The translations under genes were made by a program, and so were the position numbers. From the NCBI RefSeq assembly GCF_033366695.1, contig NZ_JAOBTQ010000001.1:4092001-4156000 (forward strand): 64,000 bases of DNA. Direction: 5' to 3'. This document shows positions 9,403-18,752 of this stretch, piece by piece; position 1 is the first letter of the stretch; each line of letters opens with the position of its first letter. Source of the stretch: Streptomyces sp. SCL15-4. Its GTDB lineage: Bacteria; Actinomycetota; Actinomycetes; Streptomycetales; Streptomycetaceae. The notes under the pieces are model-generated. The model searched no databases. It saw only the letters and a program-made list of their open reading frames with translations, and was not told where the DNA came from.

Positions 9403-11360
9403 CGCCGTCCCTCCGGGTCCACGGCCGTGACGACCACCTGGTGCTGGTAGGAGAAGACCAGCGCGCCCCGGTCCACGTCGATGCGGTCCGTCGGGGCGCC
9501 GCGCCGGCCGGTGATCGGGTCGGCGGGGAAGAGGCGGATCTCCTCCACCAGCGCGTTGCCGGTGGCGCGTTGCAGCACGCCGAACAGCTCGCCGTACTGC
9601 ACGGGCCGGCCGAACGGCCAGCCGGTACCGTCGACGCCGCCGTGCAGCGGGTTGAGGTGCCGGTACAGCGCGGCGAGCGCCGCGTCGCGCACCCGGTCGG
9701 TGTCGCCCGGCGCCGCGGCGAGCCGGGCCACCACGGTGACGCCCTGGTAGACCGGCGGCTCCACCACCAGCCGGGTGCCGATCAGGCGCCGCTCGTCGAG
9801 GGACTCGGTGATCGCCCGGAGCACCTGGTCGGAGGGGATCAGCTGCTCGAAGCGGAGCCGGTCGTCGCCCTCGTCGGCCACCGCGTCCGGCACCACCAGG
9901 ACCCGGACCGCGCCCGCGTCCTCGGCGGCGGGCAGACAGCGCACCCGGCGCACCGAGGGCGCGGCCTGGCGGCTGATGATCTCGTAGTCCTCGGCGGTCA
10001 CCGCGCGCTCCTGCATGCGCAGCGCCTGCGGCGCGCGCAGCTTGGCGTTCTCGACGGTCTCCCCGGCGACACCGCCGCGCGCCGCCTCCCGGTTGACGAC
10101 CCGGGCGACGTACGGCACGGAGCTGCGCAGCACGGAGATCGCGCCGCGCGCGACGTTGCCGGCCGGGCCGCCGCCGGTGCGGTAGCGGGCCACCCGGATC
10201 TGGGCGCCCTTGGGCGGTACGGCGCCGCACTGCCGCAGCGTGCCGTCCGGTTCGCGCAGCGCCGGCGGGAAGGCGAACTCGCCGGTCGTGGCGTCGACCG
10301 TGACGTGCCGGTCGGCGGGCCCGGAGCGGCCGAAGTGCTCGACCAGGTCCCAACGCTGCCAGCCCTCGGCCGTGGACACCTCCACCACCGGGGGCTCGCG
10401 GTCCAGGAGGACCGGCGGGCGGCCGAGCCGGAACGTCTGCCCGGGCACCCCCTCCGAGGTGCCGAGCGGTACGTCGGTGACGGTCTCGGCGTGCTCCACG
10501 GCCATCGTGCCGCCCACGGTGAACACCGCCGCCTCGCGCACGGTCGGGGACTCCGAGTAGAACGGCTGGCCCGGCTCGGGCTCGGTGACCCGGCAGCGCA
10601 GCCAGCCGGCCCGGGTGCCGCCGATCACCGACGCGGTGTGCCCGGCCGGGACGTACACGGTGACCTCGCCGGGCCGGTTCAGCCCGCCGGTGGTGTCCGT
10701 GCAGGTCTCGCACACCCGCCAGCCGCCGCCGTCCCACGCCTCCCACACCAGCGGCGGCTGGCGCGGGTCGACGCCGACGCCCTCCACCCGGCTGTCCAGG
10801 CGTATGGCGACGATGCACCGCGGCACCGCCGTCGGCAGGCCGAACAGCAGCGCGTCGCCGGGCTCGGGCGCGGCCTGGAAGCAGGGGATGTCCCGGCCCT
10901 CGGAGAGCGTCCCGGTCCGGTCGGTCTGCTCGCCGGTGCGGTGCGCGGTCACCAGCCGCGTCAGCTCGCTCGGCAGGATGTCCAGGTGGTCGGTGGTGGT
11001 GAACACCACGGCCTCGTCGTTCTCGCCGCGCGCGCTGGTCACCTCCGTGCCCGCGGGCAGCGCGACCGTGTCCGGCTGCGGCGCCGACAGCCAGAAGTCG
11101 ACGTCGGCGACGGCGGCGGCCGGCGGGAACAGGCGGATGCCGAGCAGGTCGAGGAAGGCGGTGTAGTTCTTGTCAGGGACCCGGTTCAGCCGGTACAGCA
11201 GCTGGTCCACGAGGTAGGCGAACGTCTCGATCAGGGTCACGCCCGGGTCGGAGACGTTGTGGTCGGTCCACTCCGGGGCGCGCTGCTGCACGTAGCGCTT
11301 CGCCTCGTCGACGAGTTGCTGGAAGCGCCGGTCGTCCAGGTTCGGGGAGGGCAGTGCCAT
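9399..11360 (-). CDS. CIS baseplate J-like wedge protein (Cis11)
   Basis: About 653 residues. The N-terminus (NLDDRRFQQLVDEAKRYV, then ITLIETFAYLVD-type VTLIETFAYLVDQL) is typical of putative baseplate assembly proteins of eCIS and phage (gp6/J-like). The C-terminal third (TAEDYEIISRQAAP, RVRCLP, RLVVEPPVYQGVTVVARL) is the classical baseplate J core. The role is to build wedge dimers around the hub, linking gp25 and tail protein I to the sheath. Start ATG 11360 is chosen because it overlaps the gp25 stop in an ATGA junction. The length is usual for the eCIS version. There is no frame disruption. Confidence 0.88.
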   Translation of the reverse strand: MALPSPNLDDRRFQQLVDEAKRYVQQRAPEWTDHNVSDPGVTLIETFAYLVDQLLYRLNRVPDKNYTAFLDLLGIRLFPPAAAVADVDFWLSAPQPDTVALPAGTEVTSARGENDEAVVFTTTDHLDILPSELTRLVTAHRTGEQTDRTGTLSEGRDIPCFQAAPEPGDALLFGLPTAVPRCIVAIRLDSRVEGVGVDPRQPPLVWEAWDGGGWRVCETCTDTTGGLNRPGEVTVYVPAGHTASVIGGTRAGWLRCRVTEPEPGQPFYSESPTVREAAVFTVGGTMAVEHAETVTDVPLGTSEGVPGQTFRLGRPPVLLDREPPVVEVSTAEGWQRWDLVEHFGRSGPADRHVTVDATTGEFAFPPALREPDGTLRQCGAVPPKGAQIRVARYRTGGGPAGNVARGAISVLRSSVPYVARVVNREAARGGVAGETVENAKLRAPQALRMQERAVTAEDYEIISRQAAPSVRRVRCLPAAEDAGAVRVLVVPDAVADEGDDRLRFEQLIPSDQVLRAITESLDERRLIGTRLVVEPPVYQGVTVVARLAAAPGDTDRVRDAALAALYRHLNPLHGGVDGTGWPFGRPVQYGELFGVLQRATGNALVEEIRLFPADPITGRRGAPTDRIDVDRGALVFSYQHQVVVTAVDPEGRR

Positions 11361-11785
11361 CAGTTTCCGCTCCCGTCCTCGGCCCCCTCCTCGGAGGGGA
11401 TCGTGTAGAAGGGGAAGACCAGGTTGCGCCGGTCGTTGGTGGAGCGCACGGTGTAGTGCACGTCGATGTAGAGCGTGCCGTCCTCGACGGCGTCGAAGGC
11501 GACCACCACGTCCTCCACCGCGATGCGCGGCTCCCACCGCTCCAGCGCCTCGCGCACCTGCTGCGCGATGCGTCCGGCGGTGGCGCCGTCGCCGGGCGCG
11601 AAGACGTAGTCGTGGATGCCGCAGCCGAACTCGGGGCGCATGGGGCGCTCGCCGGGCGCGGTGCCGAGCACCAGGCGGATCGCCTCCTCGATCTCCCGCT
11701 CCCGTTCGACCAGGGCGATGCCGCCGGTCGGCCCGACCCGCAGCGGGAACGCCCAGCCGCGGCCGATGAACCGCTCGCTCATCAC
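11360..11785 (-). CDS. GPW/gp25 baseplate wedge protein (Cis9)
   Basis: 141 residues of the T4 gp25 / phage P2 W family, the wedge component that nucleates the first sheath ring. Diagnostic stretches are GWAFPLRVGPTGGIALVE, REREIEEAIRLVLGTAPGER and MRPEFGCGIHDYVFAP, the last matching the conserved EPR-like core of gp25. Two starts are adjacent: GTG 11785 makes a GTGA overlap with the PAAR stop, and ATG 11782 follows directly. Translational coupling to both neighbours is likely. Confidence 0.9.
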   Translation of the reverse strand: MMSERFIGRGWAFPLRVGPTGGIALVEREREIEEAIRLVLGTAPGERPMRPEFGCGIHDYVFAPGDGATAGRIAQQVREALERWEPRIAVEDVVVAFDAVEDGTLYIDVHYTVRSTNDRRNLVFPFYTIPSEEGAEDGSGN

Positions 11786-12090
11786 AGGCCCCCGATCAGG
11801 ACGTTGGGGGCGCCGGTCACGACCATGGCGCCGCAGGCGATCTTGTCGCGCGCCCGCGCGGCCGGCAGCCCGCCGATGAGGACGGTGGCCGCGAGCGGGT
11901 TGGGCAGGATCACGTTGGCCGGGCCCATGAGCGCGTGCGGCGGCATCGGGCAGGTGTGCAGGCTGCCGACGACGGCGGCGGGCCGGCCGCCGATCAGCAC
12001 ACGGGCCACGGCCGCGGCGGCGCCGGGCGGCGGGGTGGCGATCACCCCGCCGTGACTGGTGGGGTCACCGGTACGGGCTGCGGCCGGCAT
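11782..12090 (-). CDS. PAAR-repeat spike tip protein (Cis10)
   Basis: 102 residues of PAAR type: the N-terminal MPAAARTGDPTSHGGVI carries the conserved TGDPTSHGG segment, and repeated PxVLIGGxPA units (VLIGGRPAAV, VLIGGLPAAR, NVLIGGL) are typical. His and Cys residues (SHGG, HTCPM, KIACGA) probably bind the metal at the tip. It caps the VgrG-like spike and sharpens the particle. It sits directly between the spike and gp25 genes. No effector extension is fused to it. Confidence 0.92.
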   Translation of the reverse strand: MPAAARTGDPTSHGGVIATPPPGAAAAVARVLIGGRPAAVVGSLHTCPMPPHALMGPANVILPNPLAATVLIGGLPAARARDKIACGAMVVTGAPNVLIGGL

Positions 12091-12133
12091 GTGTCGCTCC
12101 TAGGGAACTCGGGGAACTGGTGGTGGTCTCGGG

Positions 12134-13960
12134 TCAGTTGATGCGGATGAGCTTGGCCTTCAGGACGCCGAGCAGGCCGCCGTCCACGGTGACGTCCGAG
12201 CTGCCGGTGACGCTCACCGACCGGCCGCCGACCTTCACCCCGACCCGTCCCTGGATGTCGACGTTGCGGCCCGACACGCTCACGTCGCCGCGACCCGCGT
12301 CCAGGGTGATGCCCTTGCGGTCGAGCACGACGGAGGTGAGGGGTTGCCGGCTCTTCCCGGCGTACACCGTCAGCTCGATCCGGTCCCGCCGGTCGTCCAG
12401 GAACACTTCCAGGCGTTCGTCGGCGGTCCGCAGCCGCACCCCGGAGGGGCCCGGGGCCCGGGCGTCCAGCAGCTCCACCCGGTGCCCGGAGCGGGAGACG
12501 ACGGAGCGGCGGTTGACCTTCCCGGTGGTGCCGTCGATCAGCGGCACGTCGTGCGCGGAGGGCTTGTCGACGCCGTTGTACAGGCCGCCGATGACGTACG
12601 GGCTGTCCAGCAGGCCCTGTTCGAAGCCGACCAGGACCTCGTCGTTGACCTCGGGGCTCACCACGCCTCCGCCGCCCTTGCCGCCCCACTGCACGGTGCG
12701 CACCCAGTCGGTGGTGTACGTGTCGTCCAGCCAGGGGAACCGCAGCTTCACCGCGCCGCTCTCGGCGCCGCCCGGCTCCCGTACGTCCGTGACCACGCCG
12801 ATCGCCAGCCCCGGCATGCGCGGACCGCGGCTCGGCGCGTTGGCGCCGGTCACCAGGCCGGTCAGGGAGCGGTCCGGGCTGGCGCTCACCCACACCGTGG
12901 TCCGGTACCCGCCGTGCGGCTCCAGGACGTGCTGCACGGCCGTCGCCGTGTACTTGCCGGAGAACGCCGGGCCGACGTTGCCGAGCGCCACCGGCTTGCC
13001 CGCCCGCAGCCGCGGGTTGCCCTCGGCGACCGCCTCCAGCTCGCCGAAGCCGGCGCTCACGTCCGCGGCCACGGCGCCGGCGACCGCGGTCGTCTCGGCC
13101 TGGGTGCGGTACGGGGTGTCGGTGACGGTCAGCTTCGACGACGTGCCGAACCGGGCGGCGAACGCCGGGCTCAGCCCCGGCACCACCGTGTCGCTCTCCA
13201 CCGACGGCTGCCGGGCCACCAGCGGGCGCTTGGTGGTGACGTCCCAGCCGCGCACCTCCACCTGCGACGCGCCGTCCGCCGCGGACAGCGAGGCGCGCAG
13301 CGCCAGCAGGTTCCGCCCGTACTCCAGCACCATCGGGTTCCGGGTGGCCGGGGTCGACGGCGCGGGCGCCCCGGATGCCTTCTCCGGCTTGGTGAACTGA
13401 AGCAGCCCTTGGTCGTCGACGCGGACCTGCGCGCCGCTCTCCGCCGCCAGGTACTGCAAGAAGTCCCAGTCGGACACGTTCGCCTGCGACAGCTGCTGGT
13501 ACGTGACCGGCGCCGCCTCCACCTTCCCGCAGGCCAGCCCGGCGCCGGCGGCCACCTTGCGGACGATCGCCGCCGCCGTCATGTTCCGGTACGCCACCAC
13601 CTTCCGGCCGCGCTGGAGGCGGTGCGCCTTGGAGTAGGCGCGCACCACGGTGAACGAGCCCGTACGGTCCCGGTCCACCTCCAGGGCGGTGACCTCGCCG
13701 TTGAACAGCCGCTCGCGGGCCTGCCCGTTCACCGTCACCACCGACACCCTGAGCGGGGTGCCGATGGTGATGCCGGCCGCCCGCAGGAACTCGTGGTCGG
13801 GGTCGCGGAAGGTGAGCTGTGCCGCGTCGGGCAGGCCCACGTTCTCGTCCACCACGCAGCTGACCAGCTGGGCGGCCCAGACCAGCGGCAGCTCGCCGGG
13901 CGTCTCGATGACGGGGTCCGCCGCGAAGGACCGGCCGCCCCGCGCCTCCGGTGTGGTCAC
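12134..13960 (-). CDS. VgrG-like spike protein (Cis8)
   Basis: 608 residues from GTG 13960, which overlaps the LysM gene stop (GTGA). The N-terminal two thirds match the gpD/gp27-like hub (LPDAAQLTFRDPDHEFLRAA, ANVSDWDFLQYLAAESGA). An OB-fold (GLAIGVVTDVREPGGAESG, VKLRFPWLDDTYTTDWVRT) follows. The C-terminal gp5-like beta-helix shows short repeats in V-x-G-x spacing (ITLDAGRGDVSVSGRNVDIQ). It forms the trimeric spike between the tube and the PAAR tip. No extra C-terminal effector domain is present, so cargo is more likely loaded in the tube. Confidence 0.92.
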   Translation of the reverse strand: MTTPEARGGRSFAADPVIETPGELPLVWAAQLVSCVVDENVGLPDAAQLTFRDPDHEFLRAAGITIGTPLRVSVVTVNGQARERLFNGEVTALEVDRDRTGSFTVVRAYSKAHRLQRGRKVVAYRNMTAAAIVRKVAAGAGLACGKVEAAPVTYQQLSQANVSDWDFLQYLAAESGAQVRVDDQGLLQFTKPEKASGAPAPSTPATRNPMVLEYGRNLLALRASLSAADGASQVEVRGWDVTTKRPLVARQPSVESDTVVPGLSPAFAARFGTSSKLTVTDTPYRTQAETTAVAGAVAADVSAGFGELEAVAEGNPRLRAGKPVALGNVGPAFSGKYTATAVQHVLEPHGGYRTTVWVSASPDRSLTGLVTGANAPSRGPRMPGLAIGVVTDVREPGGAESGAVKLRFPWLDDTYTTDWVRTVQWGGKGGGGVVSPEVNDEVLVGFEQGLLDSPYVIGGLYNGVDKPSAHDVPLIDGTTGKVNRRSVVSRSGHRVELLDARAPGPSGVRLRTADERLEVFLDDRRDRIELTVYAGKSRQPLTSVVLDRKGITLDAGRGDVSVSGRNVDIQGRVGVKVGGRSVSVTGSSDVTVDGGLLGVLKAKLIRIN

Positions 13961-14679
13961 CGCTCCTCCTCGCCGCCGGCGTCCCGCAGCCCCGGCACCA
14001 CCAGTTCGGTGCCGGGCACGAGCGCCATCGGGTCGTCGATTCCGTTCGCCTCCGCGATGACCCGCCAGGCCGTCGCGTCGCCGTACTCCCGCCAGGCCAG
14101 CATCGCCAGGCTGTCGCCCGCCACCACGGTGTGCGTGCTGCGGGCGGTGCGCGCGCCGGACGTCGGGTTCTGGCCCGCCGGGTCGACGCTCGCCTCCTCG
14201 ATGGACAGCGCGCAGGTGGCCCTGAGCGGCCTGCCGTCCACGTCGAAGAGCGTGTACGACACCGAGAGGCTGGAGAGCACCCCGTCGAACGAGGTGGTCC
14301 GCGCGGTGCCCCACTCGAACCGCACCCAGGGACTCGCCGGCTTCTTCCGGCCCAGGCTGGCCGGGGTCGGCACGCAGCCCTTCATCAGCTTCTCCACCGC
14401 CTGCTCCACGGAGTTGTCGTGGGTGGCGGTGGCGTCCAGGAAGACCTCCAGGCTCAGCTCGCGCGGGCCGCTGCCGACGAACTCGGGCAGCGCCGACTGC
14501 CCCGCCATCCGGGACGGGGTGCGCCGCCACTCGGTGGTCTTGCGCAGCTCCAGGGTGGAGGGGTTGAACTGGAGGTCGAGCCGCGCGATCGTGCCGCCGG
14601 GCTTGGCCCCGACCGACGCGGGCGGCTCCATGAGGGTCAGCTGGGCCCTGGCCCGGCTGGAACGGAACGCTGGTGACAT
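13957..14679 (-). CDS. LysM-domain baseplate hub protein (Cis7)
   Basis: 240 residues. The N-terminal part (LDLQFNPSTLELRKTTEW, then FVGSGPRELSLEVFLDAT) is the CIS tube-initiator or hub-type fold found in Afp7/Pvc7 relatives. The C-terminal 50 residues are a LysM domain (HTVVAGDSLAMLAWREYGD, then LVPGTELVVPG). In related particles this protein connects the inner tube to the spike. Here LysM is thought to serve assembly rather than wall binding, which is inference. Its stop overlaps the spike start; the upstream tube gene is 60 bases away. Confidence 0.88.
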   Translation of the reverse strand: MSPAFRSSRARAQLTLMEPPASVGAKPGGTIARLDLQFNPSTLELRKTTEWRRTPSRMAGQSALPEFVGSGPRELSLEVFLDATATHDNSVEQAVEKLMKGCVPTPASLGRKKPASPWVRFEWGTARTTSFDGVLSSLSVSYTLFDVDGRPLRATCALSIEEASVDPAGQNPTSGARTARSTHTVVAGDSLAMLAWREYGDATAWRVIAEANGIDDPMALVPGTELVVPGLRDAGGEEER

Positions 14680-14738
14680 GCCGGGTCTTCCTTTCTTACG
14701 GGCGCGGGCGGGTACGGCTCAGGAGGCGGGCGGACGGG

Positions 14739-15164
14739 TCAGGACGGGCGCAGGCCCTCGTGGGCGATCTCCAGGGTCTCCACGGCCGCCTCGGAGCTGC
14801 TCGGGTCGAACGACGGCCCCTGCCAGCGCACCGGGACGATCCCGAACACCTGCCAGCTGATGATCGGGGTCCGGTCCGGCCTCAGCGCCACGATCTCGCC
14901 GTCCTTGGGCTCCACCCGCTTCAGCGTCTCGTCCAGCCAGCGGCCGATCTTCGCCGTGTCGGCGGTGACCGGCCGGGTCAGCGTGATGTTGGACCAGGTG
15001 ACGCGGCCGGGCAGCTGCCAGGTGAAGCCGTTGTTGCCGCCCTCGGCGTAGCTCTCGATCTCCACCTCGGCGCCCATACCCGAGCAGGTGTGGAAGGCGC
15101 CCAGGTCGTTGCCTCCGATCGCGAGCCGGAAGAACACGCTCGTCGCGAAGATGCTGTCCGTCAT
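14739..15164 (-). CDS. CIS inner tube protein, second copy (gp19-like, Cis1b)
   Basis: 141 residues of the phage tail tube (T4 gp19) family: FFRLAIGGNDLGAFHTCSGM at the N-terminus, then WSNITLTRPVTADTAKIGRWLDET-type and VRWQGPSFDPSSSEAAVETL at the C-terminus. eCIS loci normally encode two or three tube paralogues. This one sits next to the hub gene and probably forms the first ring(s) that adapt the tube to the baseplate, while the 19255-19695 protein forms most of the tube. ATG 15164 is preceded by an 80-base gap containing nothing recognisable. Confidence 0.9.
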   Translation of the reverse strand: MTDSIFATSVFFRLAIGGNDLGAFHTCSGMGAEVEIESYAEGGNNGFTWQLPGRVTWSNITLTRPVTADTAKIGRWLDETLKRVEPKDGEIVALRPDRTPIISWQVFGIVPVRWQGPSFDPSSSEAAVETLEIAHEGLRPS

Positions 15165-15244
15165 TGGTCCGTCATCCGTTCCGTGGCCTCATGCCTCATC
15201 CGTGGCGTGGCGTCGTTCATGGTCGCCTCATCGGTTCCGTGGTC

Positions 15245-18200
15245 TCAGCGGCGTCCGTCGTGCGGACGGCCCGTGCGGTCCCGGCCGCGCCGCAGTTCGG
15301 CGCGCAGCAGCCGGGCCACCGGGTCGAGCAGGCGGCGCGCCAGGTCGTCCAGGTCGAGACCGGGGTCGGGCGGGGCCTCGGAGGACCGGCGGTCCGCGTC
15401 CTTGCCGGAGGCGGACGACGTACGGGACGACGAGCCGGACGACGTACGTGACGACGTACCGGAGGACGTACCGGACGGCGTACCGGACACGGTGGCCGAC
15501 CGGTGGCGGCCGCGTTTCGTTGCGGCCGGGTCCGCGGCCTCGCCGGCGCGCTGCACCACGGGCGCCGCGCCTCCGCCGGCCCCGGTCCGCGCGGGGTTCT
15601 TCCACCGGACCACGGGCACGGGAGCCGCCGGGGCCGGTGCCGGTGTGCCCGCCGGGCGGTCCGCGAGCGGCGGCGCCTGCGGGGCGGTCACCGGGAGGGA
15701 CCGCGCGGGAGCGGAGGCGGCGGGTGCGGGCGACTGCGCGCGGGGCGGGGCGGGACGGACGACGGGGACGCGCTGGACCGCGGGCGCGGACTGGTGACCG
15801 GTCCGCACGGCGGCGGGAGGGTCGTACGCCCGCCGGGCCGGGGGCGCGGTGAACCGGGTGCGCGGAGGCCGGGGCCGGTGCGGCCGGGGCCTGCGGGCCG
15901 GGGTGGGCGAGCGCGGCCCGCTGGACCGGCGGCGCGGCGGGGGCGGACCCGGGCCGGGCGGGGGCGGCCGGGCCGTTGGTGTGCGCGGGGGCCGGGGTGC
16001 CGGGCCAGCGGGCGGGCACCACGGGACGTCCGGCGGGACGGGGGGCGGCGGGCGCCGCCGCTCCTGCCGGGGGCCGGGTGTTCAGGGTGAGCGGGCGCGC
16101 GGCGAGCAGGGAGAGGGTGGGGGGCGCCGCCGGGGCGGAGCGGGCCACGGTGAGCGGGGGCTGCCCGGCCGGTCCGGGACGCCGTGCGCCCGGGGTGCCG
16201 GACGAGCCGTCGGCCACGGCCCGGGCGACGACGACCGGTGTCCCGGCGGTGCCCGGCCGGGCGCCCGGGCGTCGCGGGTCTCCCGCGCGGCCCGCGGCCG
16301 GTGCCGGGGACCCGCTCACGGCGGCGGCCGGGCCCGGGGAGTCGGTGGTGGTCCGGGGCGCCGTCACCAGCGGCGTGGCGGGACCGTTCCCGGAGTGCGG
16401 CGGAGTCTCGCCGGGCCTCGGGGTGCTCCCGTCGGCGGAATCGGCCGCCAGGCCGCGCTGTACGGCACCCCTCCCCAACAGCGGCGCGTCCGCACCGCTG
16501 CCGGAACGCGCCGGACGACCCGACTCCGAGGCGCCCGTGTCCGCCGCCGCACTCCTGCCGGAACGCGACGGACCGCCGGACTCCGGCGTGCCCGGGTCCG
16601 CCACCGCACTGCGCTGCACGGCCGGCTTCCCCAGCAGCGGCGCGTCCGCACCACTGCCGGAACGCGCCGGACGACCCGACTCCGGCGTGCCCGGGTCCGC
16701 CACCGCACTGCGCTGCACGGCCGGCTTCTCCACCAGCGGCGCCTCCAGACCACTGCCGGAGTGCGACGGACGACCCGACTCCGGCGTGCCCGGGTCCGCC
16801 ACCGCACTGCGCTGCACGGCCGGCTTGCCCAACAGCGGCACGTCCGCACCACTGCCGGAACGCGACGAACGACCCGACTCCCGGCGTGCCCGTATCCGCC
16901 GCCGCACTGCGCCGCACGGCCGGCTTCTCCACCAGCGGCGCCTCCAGACCACTGCCGGAGTGCGACGAACGGCCCGACTCCGGGGCGCTCGTGCCCTCCG
17001 GGTCCGCCGCCGCACCGCGCTGCACGACGTCCTTGCCGAGCAGCGGCGCGTCCGAGCCGGTGCCGGGCCGCGACGGTGCGGCGGCCTCGGCGGGGCCGCG
17101 GTCGGCGGACTCCGCCGCCGGGCGGCGCTGTACGGCGCCGGGGCCCGGCAGCGGTGTGCCCGTGCCGTTGCCTCCGGTCGCGCGGGGCGTCGCCCCGGTG
17201 GGCGTACGTCCCTGGTCCGGCGTGGTTCGGAGCCTCGCTCCGGTCGTATTCCGGCACGCCGGCCGCCGGGTCCGGAAGCGCCCGGGACGGCGGCGCTCGG
17301 CGGCAGTTCGGGCAGCGGCGCGCCCAGGCCGCCGCGTGCGCGAGCCCCGCCGCGGGCCGGGGGCCGGTTCGGGGCGCCGGGGCCGTCCGGGGTGCGCTGG
17401 ACCGGTCCCCTCGTCCCGCCGTCGTACGCACCCGAGGTGCCGGACGCGCCGTCGGTCTGGCGCTGGACGACGGGCAGCGCCGGTCCGGACGCGGCGCGCT
17501 GGACCGGGTTGCCGTCCGTCAGCGGGCGTGCCGTGGGCGGGAGTTCCGTGAGCGGCGCGCCGAGAGGCGCACGAGTCGCCGTACCCGGCGCGGGGTCGGC
17601 CGGGCGCGCTTGCGCACCGGTCCGGGAGGCCGTGCCGACGGAGGTCTCGGGGTCCTTGGCGGCAGGACGAACGGGGGTCCCGGGCGCGGCGCGGTCCGGG
17701 GCCGGGGCCGTGGGCCGCAGCGCGGGAACGCGGCGCGCGGGGCCGGACGGGCGGCGGGCCACGGTCAGGGAGGGGCCGGCCGGGCGGGCCCGGACGACCG
17801 GACGGGGCGCGTCGGCCCCGGCGGTACGGGACGCCTGCGGCCGGCCGTCGCCCGCTCGGCCGGACCGCGCCTCGCCGGTGACCGCACCCGGGACCGGCGT
17901 CACCCGCCGTACCAGCGGGATCTCCGGCGCGGCGGGCCTGCGGCCGGGGCCGGCCGGGGTCACCACCGGACCGGTACCGGGCTCGGCCGAACGCTGGACG
18001 GCGGGAGCCGAGGAGGACGGCACGGCGGGTGGTTCCGTGGACACGAGGGCACGGCTCGGCGAGCCGCCGCCCGGACGCCCCTCTCCCGTACTCCGGCCAC
18101 GGGAAGCCCGGGAAGGCCGTACGGCCGCGGAAGCCGGGCCGGACGAGGCGGAACCGTCCGGCGCACCGTCCGCCGGTTCCTGGTCGCCTTCCCGTCGCAG

Positions 18201-18590
18201 CGCCCGCAGCAGCAGCGGGCCTCCTTCGGTGCGGTCGGACCGAGGGGCGGCCGGGCGGTGGGTGACGCCGTGGACCAGGCCCGTGGGGGCCGTGGGCAGC
18301 AGGGCGTGGGCGAGGCCGGAGTCGAACGACGGGTTCTGCCAGGCGGCGAGGCCGGACCGGAAGGCCAGGCCGTCGCTGACGGCGAGCGGCGCGCGGGACA
18401 CGGTCGGCTCCGGCGGCGCGGTACGGCGCCAGCCGCCGTCCCAGTCGGCGGGCACGGCGGCGGCCGGAGCGTCCGGCGCGGCGGAAACCGGGGCACCGGA
18501 CACGGCGGCGGCCGGGGCGCCGTCGTGTTCACCGCGCCGCGGGCCCTCCGTTCCGGCGGACCGGCGGCGCAGCCTGTCCCGCCATGCCAT
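15245..18590 (-). CDS. Large Pro/Ala-rich VQR-repeat protein at the tape-measure position (frameshifted)
   Basis: About 1115 residues when frames are joined. The N-terminal 120 residues look folded (LAFRSGLAAWQNPSFDSGLA), and the C-terminal 40 residues are helical (DLDDLARRLLDPVARLLRAE). Between them is a disordered Pro/Ala/Gly/Arg region with at least a dozen P-x-VQR or A-VQR motifs and a block of 33-residue tandem repeats. Frame changes occur somewhere in 17180-17290, at 16880 (one extra C, visible by comparing repeats) and near 15830-15870. Its place between the tube genes and its length fit the Cis14 tape-measure protein, but the composition is unlike helical tape measures, so a scaffold or cargo adaptor role is also possible. 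The start ATG lies four bases after the DUF6760 gene. Confidence 0.6.
16450..17040 (-). repeat. 99-bp (33-residue) in-frame tandem repeats
   Basis: The sequence GCGCTGCACG recurs at 16611, 16710 and 16809, exactly 99 bases apart, and a diverged copy follows about 100 bases later. Each unit encodes a KPAVQRSAVADPGTPESG-type segment plus a variable GSGADAPLLG or GSGLEAPLVE end. Partial units flank the block on both sides. Confidence 0.9.
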
Positions 18591-18593
18591 GTG

Positions 18594-18752
18594 CTAACCG
18601 CCTTCGTTCACGCGGGTGTTGATACGGGCGATCTCGGCCACCCACTGCCGTCGTTCGTCATGGGTCAGGTCGAGGATCTCCTCGCGCGCCCAGTGGAAGT
18701 GATAGGCGATGTACGCGATCTCCTCCCGGAGCCGGGGAAGGGCGTACGTCAC
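18594..18752 (-). CDS. DUF6760-type small CIS protein
   Basis: A 52-residue protein starting at GTG 18752, which overlaps the stop of the upstream gene (GTGA). It begins VTYALPRLREEIAYIAYHFH, continues WAREEILDLTHDERRQWV and ends NTRVNEGG. Small proteins of this kind with the W-x-R-E-E-I-L-D-L-x-H-x-E-R core sit between the tube and tape-measure genes in actinobacterial eCIS loci. The core resembles the phage tail assembly protein (gpG-T/GpE-like) motif, so a tape-measure chaperone role is inferred. Confidence 0.75.
   Translation of the reverse strand: MTYALPRLREEIAYIAYHFHWAREEILDLTHDERRQWVAEIARINTRVNEGG

Noticed and set aside
16450..17040. Possible CRISPR array
   Set aside because: Units repeat every 99 bp with no unique spacers, and they encode a protein repeat in frame.
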